Shown here in pieces: positions 33,144 through 42,700 of a DNA stretch of 64,000 nt. Numbering within the stretch: the first letter of the stretch is position 1; each line of letters starts with the position of its first letter. The notes under the pieces are model-generated. The model was not told the DNA's origin. It made no database searches and saw nothing but the letters and a program-made list of their open reading frames with translations. A program made the translations under genes and the position numbers. The stretch lies in NCBI GenBank assembly GCA_910586065.1, contig CAJUGI010000001.1:682851-746850 (forward strand). The letters run 5' to 3'. Origin of the DNA: an uncultured Christensenella sp. Lineage in GTDB: Bacteria > Bacillota > Clostridia > Christensenellales > Borkfalkiaceae.

Positions 33144-35804
33144 TCAACTGAACTGCACGGTCGAACCGTGGCTTTCAGTCGCTTTTATAACGGTTATTTT
33201 GCTGTCTATTCTATGTTTTAATTCCTCAACGTGGCTTATTACTCCTATTGTAAAGCTTGAACTCTTAAGTTTTTCGAGAGCATTCATCACTGTATCCACA
33301 AGCGTGGAATCAAGAGTTCCGAACCCTTCGTCAAGGAAGAAAAATTCTATGGATTTTAAAGATTTTGCGCAAATCGTCTGCGAGAGCGCCAATGCCAGCG
33401 AGAGCGAAACCAAAAAAGTTTCTCCGCCCGAAAGAGTGTTTACGCCGCGCAGATTTCCGCAGTCGAAATTATCACCCACAAAAAAATTATTGTCTTTATA
33501 GGAAAGAAAATATCTGCCGTCGGTAAGTTTCAATAACGTTTGCGAAGCAAGCGAGGAAATGTCGCACAGGTATTCGTTTGCGATAAATTCCATAAACTTG
33601 TTACCTTTGGTAACTTCTTTTAACGCAAGAACAAGATTTCTTTCCTTTTCAATACGTTGTAAATCTTTTAAAACTTCAACCTTTTCATTAAGTTTTTTTT
33701 CAAGCAATCTGCAACTTTCATCAAGCACCGCATTATTGCCCGTAAGTGTTTTTACATCGCCTTCAAGTGCTTGACGCTCACTTAAGAAAGCGGCGTAAAT
33801 CTCGTCAGAATAACCGGATTTTGAATATTGTTTTAAAGAATTATACTTTTCGGTAAGGGCAGAACGCTGTCTTTCATACTCTTCCAGAATTTTTTCCGCC
33901 GCACCGTACGCAGAATATTTTTCCGCAAGTGCACGGCATTCTTCAAAAACACCGAATCCGCCGTCCTCAACAGCTTTTTCAAGTTTATGCTTTAATGCCC
34001 CGAACTCTCTTTCTGCGGAAGACTTTAGTGTTTTTTGTCTTTCTATCAAAACGTTGAGTTTATTTAAATTGCTCTTTCCGCTTTCCAACCTTTCGGCAAA
34101 CCGTTTCTTCTGCTCTTCAAGTTTTTTAAGTTCGTTTTCATTTTTTAACGCCGCAGCAGTAAAATCGATTTCGATATCGCCTAACACCTGCTTGAGTTCA
34201 GAGTCCAGCTCGTCAGCACGCTTTCTAAGTTCTGCGCCGTCCCTTTGCAGAGTTTCGAGTTCCTTTTCCCCAACCTGAACCGCCGCAATCAACTTTTGCA
34301 ATTCAAGCCTGCAACCGGACAGATAATTCTGAAGTTTTTCTCTTTCCGCGTCCGCAACCTGAATTTCCCGCAAACGCTTTTTAACGTCGTATGTTTTAAA
34401 GTCCTTAACGTTTAAAAGTCTCTCTTTATATTCTTCCGTCTTTTTCGCCACTTCATCTCTTATATATTTATACAGCGGAGAATCTTCTTCGTAAATCTTT
34501 ATCGTGCTTCCTAAATCGGTAAAATAACTTAAATTCTTTGCATACTCATCTCTTAATACGGCGCCTTTGAACTGAATGCTAACAAGCTGTTCCACATTAC
34601 CTGCCGCGGCGTTTTTAAGATTTACTTCGGCGTTTTTTACTTCTTTTTCGGCTTTGTCAGCCTCGACATAAAGCGTTTTTACTTGCTTTTCTCTGTCGCG
34701 GTATTCCGAACGTTTCTTTTCAAGTTCCGCTTTTACCGCCCTGAGTTTTTCCGGCTTGCCTTTCAAAGTTTTATAGCTTGCTTCAAACTTTAAACATTGA
34801 GCTATCTTTCCGTCGAAATCTGTTTCGGCAAACTTCTTTTCGTCCGCCGCAAGTTCTTCCGTTACTGCTTTGATTGTTTTTGAAATATTTGAAATTTCCT
34901 CTTCCGCTCTTGCTATTTCGCTTTGCTTTATTTGCGTCTCTTCATATATTTTAACCGCTTCCCTGCAAGAAGGAAGGCACTTTAAATCCTTCTTTAAATT
35001 GTCCATACTTTCGGCGACTTCATTAAGTTTTTTAAGACTTTCTTCAGTTCCTTTAAGTTCCGCACACTTTTCATGCAAAATTTTAAATTCTTCGCACTTT
35101 TTTGCTATTTCCGCAACTTTTTTATTAAGCTCCGAAAGTTTTTCAGCGGATTCCAGAAGATTTCGGCGGGTTTCGGCAAGCGCTTCATCGGTAACTTCTG
35201 TATATCCTGAAAGTCTGCCCAAAGCGTTTTGGTATTCCGCTTCCGCCGAAGACTGGCGGACGGAGATTTTCTCTTTTAATCTGTCGCCGTATTTATATAA
35301 TGAAAATAATCTTTCAATCAACGCAAGTCTGCCCGAAGGGGTAGACTTTACAAACTGTGAAAACTCGCCTTGCGGCAAAGCTATACACTTGCGGAAATCT
35401 TCGTCCTCAACACCGAGAATTTCCACTATTTTCTTTTCTACCTCGGTGGCCTTTTCGGCAATGCATTTGTCGTCTTCGTATAAAAAAGCCTTGTGCGTAC
35501 CGTTTTTGTCGCGCTTTAAAGTTCTCTCTACGGTATAAGTTTTGCGTTTCCCTTCATTCAAGATATTAAAAACGAATTTTACGGTTGCGACGTTGGAACG
35601 GAAATTTATGATATCTGTTTTTTCCTTGCTCCTTTCAACGTTACCGTACAGAGCAAAATTTATGCAGTCCAGAATAGTACTCTTTCCGCTACCGGTATCC
35701 CCAAAAATACCGAAAATACCGTTTTTCGTCAAACTTTCGAAGTCTATTATTGTATGCTCTGAAAAACTGTTTATGCCTTGAAATTCAAGTCTTACGGGTT
35801 TCAT
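33144..35804 (-). CDS. sbcC: Exonuclease SbcC (SMC-like ATPase)
   Basis: 886 residues. With SbcD it cleaves DNA hairpins and blocked ends. Walker A is GDTGSGKSTILDCINFALYG-like at about 36-50, ABC signature LSGGETFLVSLSLALALSQ at about 790, Walker B FFFLDEGFGTLD at about 820. Between are long coiled coils. The zinc-hook motif CxxC at the apex is not seen; the only close Cys pair is CLPSC (spacing three) near residue 280, in the first coil. It overlaps sbcD by 4 bases. Shorter than the E. coli protein. Confidence 0.93.
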   Translation of the reverse strand: MKPVRLEFQGINSFSEHTIIDFESLTKNGIFGIFGDTGSGKSTILDCINFALYGNVERSKEKTDIINFRSNVATVKFVFNILNEGKRKTYTVERTLKRDKNGTHKAFLYEDDKCIAEKATEVEKKIVEILGVEDEDFRKCIALPQGEFSQFVKSTPSGRLALIERLFSLYKYGDRLKEKISVRQSSAEAEYQNALGRLSGYTEVTDEALAETRRNLLESAEKLSELNKKVAEIAKKCEEFKILHEKCAELKGTEESLKKLNEVAESMDNLKKDLKCLPSCREAVKIYEETQIKQSEIARAEEEISNISKTIKAVTEELAADEKKFAETDFDGKIAQCLKFEASYKTLKGKPEKLRAVKAELEKKRSEYRDREKQVKTLYVEADKAEKEVKNAEVNLKNAAAGNVEQLVSIQFKGAVLRDEYAKNLSYFTDLGSTIKIYEEDSPLYKYIRDEVAKKTEEYKERLLNVKDFKTYDVKKRLREIQVADAEREKLQNYLSGCRLELQKLIAAVQVGEKELETLQRDGAELRKRADELDSELKQVLGDIEIDFTAAALKNENELKKLEEQKKRFAERLESGKSNLNKLNVLIERQKTLKSSAEREFGALKHKLEKAVEDGGFGVFEECRALAEKYSAYGAAEKILEEYERQRSALTEKYNSLKQYSKSGYSDEIYAAFLSERQALEGDVKTLTGNNAVLDESCRLLEKKLNEKVEVLKDLQRIEKERNLVLALKEVTKGNKFMEFIANEYLCDISSLASQTLLKLTDGRYFLSYKDNNFFVGDNFDCGNLRGVNTLSGGETFLVSLSLALALSQTICAKSLKSIEFFFLDEGFGTLDSTLVDTVMNALEKLKSSSFTIGVISHVEELKHRIDSKITVIKATESHGSTVQFS

Positions 35805-36949
35805 TCTTCCTCCGTAAGCGAAAGAAACAAAGATAAAAGGTCCTTGGGAACCTCTCTTTCGTAACGCAATTTATAATAATCCGAAAATATTTGAGACGAT
35901 GATTTATTTTTGTTGGATACAACGGTATTTGCCGCAACGTCTCCTTTTACGTCTGCTTTTAATGAAACAAGATTTTCAAAAGCGTGGAGCTCTGCGCTTT
36001 CCGAAGGCAACATAGGTCCGCCGAGATTTAAAGTTAACTCTACGAAATAATCTTTATTAGACTCAAGCAATTTAATTCCGTTTTCAACACCGTTAGCCTG
36101 CAACCGCACAAGTTTGCGTGGGCTTTCAATTTCAATTTGTCTGAAATTCTGTACTCCGCCCTCATTTAAATCAAACACGTTGACCGACTTTTTCGCACCG
36201 CTTTCATCAAAAGTAAATTGCATTGGCGCACCGCAATAGCAGGCGTTTTTACCAAGCCGTTGACGCTTATGAAGATGTCCGAGAGCTATATAATCGCAAT
36301 CAGGAAGCAAATCAAGCGGTACCACGCGCGTGCCGCCCAAATCAATTTCCCTTTCACTATCGGAGACTGAGCCGCCGGCAACAAATATATGCGACAGCAA
36401 TACCGAAGGAAGTTTTTCGGTTTTGCCTTCTTCGCCGGTTGCTATCCAACGCGACATCTTTTCTTCGAAACTCTCGTCGGTTTTACCCTCTTTAAACCTT
36501 GCCTCGTTGGGATAAGGCAACGTATTTATATAAACTCTTTCACCGCGTGCGTTTGCGAATATTACCCAACCAAAACCCGACTTTTCGGGATAGACGCCGT
36601 TCTTTTTTTTGCATTTTATACATTTTGCATTATTGCCGACGATATAAACGTTTAATTCTTCGGCAAGAGACGCCGCGGCGGTTAAGCGGATGTAATCGTC
36701 GTGGTTGCCGGAAACTACAAGCACGGCGCTGAAATTTGAAAGTTCCTTTACCCCGCTGTAAAAAATTTCTTCCGCTTCGGCAGAAGGCGTATAGGTATCG
36801 AAAACGTCGCCCGCAATCAAAACGAGTTCTACCCCCTCGCTTTTGCAAATTGCGGCAAGCTCTGAAAAGACCGCGCGGTATTCCGCGTAGCGCTCCCTGC
36901 CCATAAGTTTTTTACCGACGTGCAAGTCGGACGTGTGCAGAATTTTCAT
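35801..36949 (-). CDS. sbcD: Exonuclease SbcD (metallophosphoesterase)
   Basis: 382 residues. Mre11-type nuclease: MKILHTSDLHVGK (DxH), LVLIAGDVFDTYTPS (GDxxD), VVSGNHDDYIR (GNHD), VLLSHIFVAGG and ALGHLHKRQR are the di-metal site motifs. First gene of the sbcD-sbcC pair. The 157-base divergent region to the DnaD gene has no identified promoter. Confidence 0.96.
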   Translation of the reverse strand: MKILHTSDLHVGKKLMGRERYAEYRAVFSELAAICKSEGVELVLIAGDVFDTYTPSAEAEEIFYSGVKELSNFSAVLVVSGNHDDYIRLTAAASLAEELNVYIVGNNAKCIKCKKKNGVYPEKSGFGWVIFANARGERVYINTLPYPNEARFKEGKTDESFEEKMSRWIATGEEGKTEKLPSVLLSHIFVAGGSVSDSEREIDLGGTRVVPLDLLPDCDYIALGHLHKRQRLGKNACYCGAPMQFTFDESGAKKSVNVFDLNEGGVQNFRQIEIESPRKLVRLQANGVENGIKLLESNKDYFVELTLNLGGPMLPSESAELHAFENLVSLKADVKGDVAANTVVSNKNKSSSQIFSDYYKLRYEREVPKDLLSLFLSLTEEE

Positions 36950-37106
36950 AGCCCACTCAAAAATTTACGACAAATTACGTTGATTTTTTCGGCGGCAGCC
37001 TTTATAATAAAACGTAATCTACCAAACTTATACTTCCGCCATTTTAAGTCTTTTTATTATAGTCCTTTTTGTCGGATATTGCAAGCAAATTCAGGAGTTT
37101 TAAAAA

Positions 37107-38816
37107 ATGCCCTTTATTACGGTTTCGGACGAGGTGGCTAAAAAATCGTTCACCCAGGTCGAGAACAAGTTCATAACTAAATATCTTCCCGTTCTGGAAC
37201 CGCTTTCGGTAAAGGTTTATTTATATTCCCTTTACATTTATCAGTGCGGAAACGTTCATTACACGATAGACGATATGGCGCAGACCTTAGGCTTAACTTC
37301 GGATGACGTTAAAAATTATTTTGAGTATCTTGAGGAGCTGGAACTCGTATCCGTCACATCGTTATCGCCGTTTGAAATAAAAATTCTCGATGCGGAAAAC
37401 GTTTACGGAACTCCTAAAAAGTTTAAACCCGAAAAGTATTCCGATTTCACCAAAAGTGTCCAGAATATTATAAAAGGCAGAATGATTTCAACAAACGAAT
37501 TCAGGGAATATTTTTGTCTTTTGGAAGATTACGGTTTTGAGCAGAACGCGCTATTAATGATTATTAACTACTGCGTAAACCTTAAAGGCGACGATATAAA
37601 AGCGGCATACATTAAAAAAGTGGCAAAAAGTTTTGCCGACGAGGGCGTTACAACAGCCAAAAAAGTTGACCAGAAGCTTGCGGCATACACCTCCTCCACC
37701 CCTGCGCTGATAAGGCTTTTCACTGCGGCAGGAATAAAAAAACAGCCCGATATCGACGACGACCGACTTTACAAAAAATGGACGGGCGAGCTTGGTTTTG
37801 ACGAGAACGCGGTTATTGCCGTTGCTAAGCAATTTAAAGCAAAGAATTGCGAAAAACTTGACAATGCGCTTTTGGAGCTTTATAAAAACCGTAAGTTTGA
37901 CGTTAAAGAAATTGAAGACTACTGCAAAAATAAAAATTCAGTGTATTCTCTTACTATTGAAATTGCAAAAAGTCTGGGCGTTTATATGCAGGACAGCACG
38001 CCTTACGTTGAAAATTACGTTAATGTTTGGTGCAATTACGGATATTCGTTTGAAAGCATTAAAACACTTGCAAATTATTGTTTCAGACACGGCAAAAACA
38101 GCTTTGAGGATATGGACGGGTTACTGCAAAAGATGTATGATGAGGGAACCGTTGACGAATACAGTGTTACGGCTTATATAGAAAAGCAGTCCGCCGACGA
38201 CAGACTTTTGAAAGAACTTTTAACGGCTTGCGGACTGACCAGAAAAGTAATCGACTGGGACAGAGAGAGTTTAAAACGCTGGCGTGGTTGGAATTTCGAC
38301 GACAAGATGCTTTCCGAGGCTGCCAAAATATCGGCGGGGAAATCAAATCCCCTTGCATATATGAACGGAATTCTTTCAAGTTGGAAAAATGAAGGCGTTT
38401 ACAGTCCGGATAAAATTACAAGCAAAGCATCGCCTGCTTCACCCGATAGAACTGCTACAAAGGCAGAAATTGAAAGACACTATTACGATTTACGGCACGC
38501 AGCTGAAGCAAAAGCAGAAAAGGCGCTGAATACTGCGACTGCCGACGAAATTTACGGAAATATCAGAAAACAGTTAAACGAACTTTCTATTCAAATTGCG
38601 TTTGCCGAAGTTGAAGGCGGAAATAAGTCCGTTGAGCTTGAAAAGCAAATTTACGAACTTGATTTAAAGGCGGACGAACGACTGAAGGAGCTGTGCATAG
38701 ACAAGGCAGATTTTACGCCGAACTATTCTTGCAAAAAGTGCAACGATACCGGTTATTTGCCTGACGGCACAACCTGTGACTGTCTTAAAAAATTTATTTC
38801 AACCTTAAAAATTTAA
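37107..38816 (+). CDS. DnaD-repeat protein with C-terminal DnaC-like zinc motif
   Basis: 569 residues, AGGAG site at about 37094-37098. The N-terminal winged helix resembles DnaD/DnaB(Bsu) (MPFITVSDEVAKKSFTQVENK). Several DnaD-like helical repeats follow, each with a YxxxW and GYxxE-type end (KKWTGELGFDE, VNVWCNYGYSFES, LKRWRGWNFDDKML). The last 120 residues (YGNIRKQLNELSIQIAFAE, SCKKCNDTGYLPDGTTCDCL) match the N-terminal coil and CxxCxDTGx8CxC zinc site of the DnaC/DnaI helicase loader, but no AAA+ domain follows. Role: primosome assembly and helicase loading. Confidence 0.85.
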   Translation: MPFITVSDEVAKKSFTQVENKFITKYLPVLEPLSVKVYLYSLYIYQCGNVHYTIDDMAQTLGLTSDDVKNYFEYLEELELVSVTSLSPFEIKILDAENVYGTPKKFKPEKYSDFTKSVQNIIKGRMISTNEFREYFCLLEDYGFEQNALLMIINYCVNLKGDDIKAAYIKKVAKSFADEGVTTAKKVDQKLAAYTSSTPALIRLFTAAGIKKQPDIDDDRLYKKWTGELGFDENAVIAVAKQFKAKNCEKLDNALLELYKNRKFDVKEIEDYCKNKNSVYSLTIEIAKSLGVYMQDSTPYVENYVNVWCNYGYSFESIKTLANYCFRHGKNSFEDMDGLLQKMYDEGTVDEYSVTAYIEKQSADDRLLKELLTACGLTRKVIDWDRESLKRWRGWNFDDKMLSEAAKISAGKSNPLAYMNGILSSWKNEGVYSPDKITSKASPASPDRTATKAEIERHYYDLRHAAEAKAEKALNTATADEIYGNIRKQLNELSIQIAFAEVEGGNKSVELEKQIYELDLKADERLKELCIDKADFTPNYSCKKCNDTGYLPDGTTCDCLKKFISTLKI

Positions 38817-38845
38817 AATGTGAATAAAAAGAATATTACAATCAA

Positions 38846-38882
38846 AAAACTCTCGTGGCAATAATCTTGCCGCGAGAGTTTT
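38846..38882 (+). terminator. Intrinsic terminator of the DnaD gene
   Basis: AAAACTCTCG-T-GGCA pairs with TGCC-G-CGAGAGTTTT. The accessory island begins one base later with the left inverted repeat. Confidence 0.85.
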
Positions 38883-38883
38883 G

Positions 38884-38905
38884 TCTTTGTAGAACGAAAA
38901 GGCTA
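38884..38905 (+). repeat. Left copy of the 22-bp inverted repeat
   Basis: TCTTTGTAGA...AAAGGCTA, identical over 22 bases to the reverse complement of 48440-48461. Flanking bases do not match, so the repeat ends sharply. Confidence 0.85.
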
Positions 38906-38959
38906 TCGCCTATTTTCACCCCGCCGACCAACCATATCGAAATTATAGCAAAAATAAAA

Positions 38960-38985
38960 GCCCAAGTCAAATAAATGACTTGAGC
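38960..38985 (-). terminator. Terminator after the recombinase fragment
   Basis: Minus strand GCTCAAGTCA / TGACTTGGGC with a TTTTATTTTT run. Confidence 0.75.
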
Positions 38986-38987
38986 GA

Positions 38988-39749
38988 TTACTCGATTTTT
39001 TCTTCTATTTGTAGTCCGCCTTTTAAGGTTATAATGAGTGTATTATTACCCATTACTTTGATATACTCCACCAGTCTCCTGATTTTTGTTTCATCAAATG
39101 TATCAAACTTTACCTCTTCATTTAAGACTGTCCTTTTGAGTTCCTCTATCTCTAATCGAACACTTTCTTTTGAATTCATTTGGATTCTGACAAGGTCTAA
39201 CTGATTTCTCAATGCTACTATCTTATCGCTGAGCTTTTTTATTCCCTCTTCAAATCGTCCTTTGTCTCCTTGACTTCTTAGGCTTATGGCAATAGTCTCA
39301 TTCAGTACACGGGTGTTTTCCTCTATCTGCTTTTCTATGGCATAAGCATCTAAGACTTCATCTTCACCAGTAACTCCATAAAGAAGATTAGAGATAATAA
39401 GCTCTACTGCTTCCTGCTTATCCTCCATAGCTTTATTTAAGCCACGCAAGATTGCTTTATGTAGTTTCGTCTCCTCTATGTTTATAGATTCCTTACAGAA
39501 TTTCGTACCGTGTTCCACTCGACTTAAACACCGCCAAACTTTACAGGATACCCCTCCGATTTTCCAGGTTCTTCGTCTGTAAGGACTGCCACACTCCCCA
39601 CAAACCAGCAAATCGGTTAAAGCGTATTTGCCGCTGTATTTCCCCTGGTCTGTTTTGGCATTGTCTGAGGTTTTTCTTTTATTGGCTCTCTTGGCAAGTT
39701 CCATTTGTACTCTTTTGAATGTGTCTCGGTCAACAATACTGCTTTGCAA
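38988..39749 (-). pseudogene. Large serine recombinase, C-terminal fragment
   Basis: 253 residues. It starts in the recombinase domain (SIVDRDTFKRVQMELAKR), continues with a zinc ribbon (CGECGSPYRRRTW, WRCLSRV, FCKES) and a long coiled coil (about 120-215), then LVEYIKVMGNNTLIITLKGG, the usual end of ICE-type integrases such as TndX/TnpX. The N-terminal Ser-catalytic domain of some 300 residues is absent, so it cannot recombine DNA. It overlaps the end of the helicase gene by 20 bases, marking a deletion junction at about 39740. Confidence 0.88.
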
Positions 39750-42700
39750 AGTTCCTTAGTTCCTCAGGCTCTATATACTTGATGAGCATATCTTTAACAT
39801 CACTCTTATCCCATCCGTAATGTTTTAAATAGGTTCCGCTGATACGCTCCGTAAACTCTTCAAGTATCGGCTGTAAATATGGTTTACTCTGTGCTATATC
39901 GGCTTCCTTTACGAATTTTTGCAAGGCTTGAATTTCCTCAAAATTGGACTCTATGAACGCTAATGTAAATCTCTCGTCCATATCGCTCATATCTTTGCGG
40001 ATACCTTGTTCTGCCGATTTTGCTATGCTGAGTCTTGCCGATAGATAGCTCTGCCCTGCCCTCGTATGTATCCAGTCATTCCAAACTGGCTTTTCTACAC
40101 CAAAGATGACATCTGCCTCTTCTAACTCAAAACTTTCCTTGACCTCATACTCAGAGTCGCTTCTTGTAAGAGTAAACAGCTGTACTCCGTTTTCAAATAA
40201 TTGCTTGGCAAGCTGATTATCTTTTATCGGCAGCATTCCGTCCCAGGTATAGCCGTAGCTGTGCATTGCCTCTTTACTGATGGTGTAATCGGGATTAACG
40301 CTCACCACCATAGCCGCCACTTTGTCGGTCTCATCAAGTATGGGTTCTATCTCACCGCTTCGCTCCATTATGTCCACCCCTCTTTTGTTTTCTTCCTCTT
40401 CATCTGCAATAATGACCTCCTCTTTTTTTGATAGATTCAGCTCCGCATTGAGCTGGGCTTGCTCCTTTAACAATTCCTCTAATTCCTCTTTTTTGGAAAA
40501 CGGTATATCCAGCTGGGCGCTGGCTTCTTCTAAATCTGCCTTTAACTGGGTTAGCTTAGCGATTGCCTTATCCTTACGGCTGGCAAACTCGGTTAAGAAA
40601 TTATCCAGTCTTTGGATATTGCCGCTTGCTGATGAGCCAATATCAATGACATACTCTCCGTCTCCTTTTAAGATGATAGTGCGCTCTGCCGTAAGCAAAA
40701 CCATAGGGTTCATTGAGATTTGAAAGCCACCATACTCAGCCACAATCGTCTCTGGCTTATTTGCATAAAGAGTTTCGGTAAATGCCTTACTGCCCTCTTT
40801 CTTATCCGTATAGATTTTCCCTGCCACACTGATGGTAAACACCTCAGGGTTATACCTTTCCTTTATCCGCTCGATGTCTTTTTCGATACGGTCTAAGTAA
40901 AGCTCTTGTCTATTGATTTGTTCAGGTAACTGCTTACGGACTTTATCCTGTAAACCATAAAGGTTCTTCTTATACTGCCCCTCTAAAATGCGAAGTCTTG
41001 ACACCTCGGTATCCACTTCCATCTTCCGCTTAATTCTTGGATTGGCGGCGGTTATCGCCTTTATCTCGGCATAGGATAAGGTAGTCTCATCAATATCCTC
41101 TGCTTCCCTCACGGTTAAATCGCCTCGGTCAATCTGTGCTATGAACCTTTGCTTGTTCTCCAAGATTTGATAGCAATAGCTGTCAAAGGTTCGCTCCATT
41201 ACATAGGTAAAAACTTTGACCTCGTGATTGGTGTTTCCGTGCCTGATAATTCTGCCCTCCCTCTGTTGTAGGTCGGAAGGGCGGTAAGGTGTATCTAAAT
41301 GATGTAGGGCAATCAACCGCTTTTGGATATTGGTTCCTGCTCCGCATTTTTCCGTACTACCGATTAAAACTCTAACCTTACCAGCATTTACCTTATCGAA
41401 TAGGGCTTGTTTTTGTAGGTCGCTGTTTGCCTCGTGAATAAAGGCGATTTCCTCTTCGGGTATCCCAGCTTCCACAAGACGGAACTTCAAGTCGTTGTAC
41501 ACATCAAAGTCTTTTCCGTATTCATAATCGGTAAAGGCTTTTTTCGGTGTTGATAAATCACAGAATACGATTTGCGTTCCTGCAATATCGGAAGTATCCT
41601 CCCATATTTCATGGATATTGGTTGCACAGGCATTTAGCTTGCTGGTGTCCTCGGATGCCGCCATATGGTCTATAAGCCGAGGATCCAAAGCAAGCTTCTT
41701 TCCGTCGGTTGTAACCTTGAGCATATTATCAATACGGGGGTCAATCCCACCGCCATTGATTTTTTCAGCTCGTTCGGCAATCTCATCTGCAAGCTCTAAT
41801 ACGGTGTCGCTCGGCTTTAAGGTTACGACCTTTCTATCCACCTCAGGCACATCCAGCTTCACCATATCCTTGGTCTGCACGTCGGCAAATGAACGATACA
41901 TTGTGAGAAGCTCAGGCAAGTTCGTAAACTTTGCAAACCTCGTCTTTGCCTTATACCCTCTTCCTGAAGGTGCAAGCTCTAAGCTCGTGATGGTCTCTCC
42001 AAAGTTTGCCGCCCAGCTATCGAAAAACGGGATACCTACCTCGTCTAAGGTTAGCTTCTGCAAGTAGGTCTGCATTGTGTACATTTCCGTCATTGAATTG
42101 CTTATCGGCGTTCCTGTTGCGAACACTACTCCCTTATCGCTTCCGTGAAGCTCGTTGATGTACTCGCATTTTAGCTTTAAGTCGCTGGCTCTTTGGCTGG
42201 CGGTGGTTGATACTCCTGCCACATTATTCATCTTGGTGTACAAAAACAGGTTCTTATAGTAATGCGCCTCGTCAATGAACAGATAATCTACACCGAGCTT
42301 TTCAAAGATAAGCACGTTATCCTTTTTGGTATCGTCCATTAGCTTTTTAAGCGCCGTTTCTCTGCTCTTCTTTATTCGCTCTAAATTCTTGATTGCTCCC
42401 CGTGAACCGTTCCCCTCTTCGATTTGCGCCTGGATTGTTTCTTCTATCTTTTCGATTTCCTCTTCGATTTTCGCTATCTGCCTTTCAGGTGAAATCGGGA
42501 TTTTGGCAAAGCTGGACTGGGCAATAATTACGGCATCCCAATCCCCAAGCGCTACCTTAGATACAAACCGCTGGCGGTTCTCCTTTTCTAAATCCTCTTT
42601 GGTGGCGATTAAAAGATTGGCTCTCGGATAGAGCTGTCTAAACTCCTTCGCCCACTGCTGTACTAAATGGTTCGGCACGGCTATCATCGGCTTCTTTGCC

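Noticed and set aside
34054-35538. Long plus-strand open frames opposite sbcC
   Set aside because: Ser/Phe-rich products typical of shadows of a Glu/Lys-rich coiled-coil gene.
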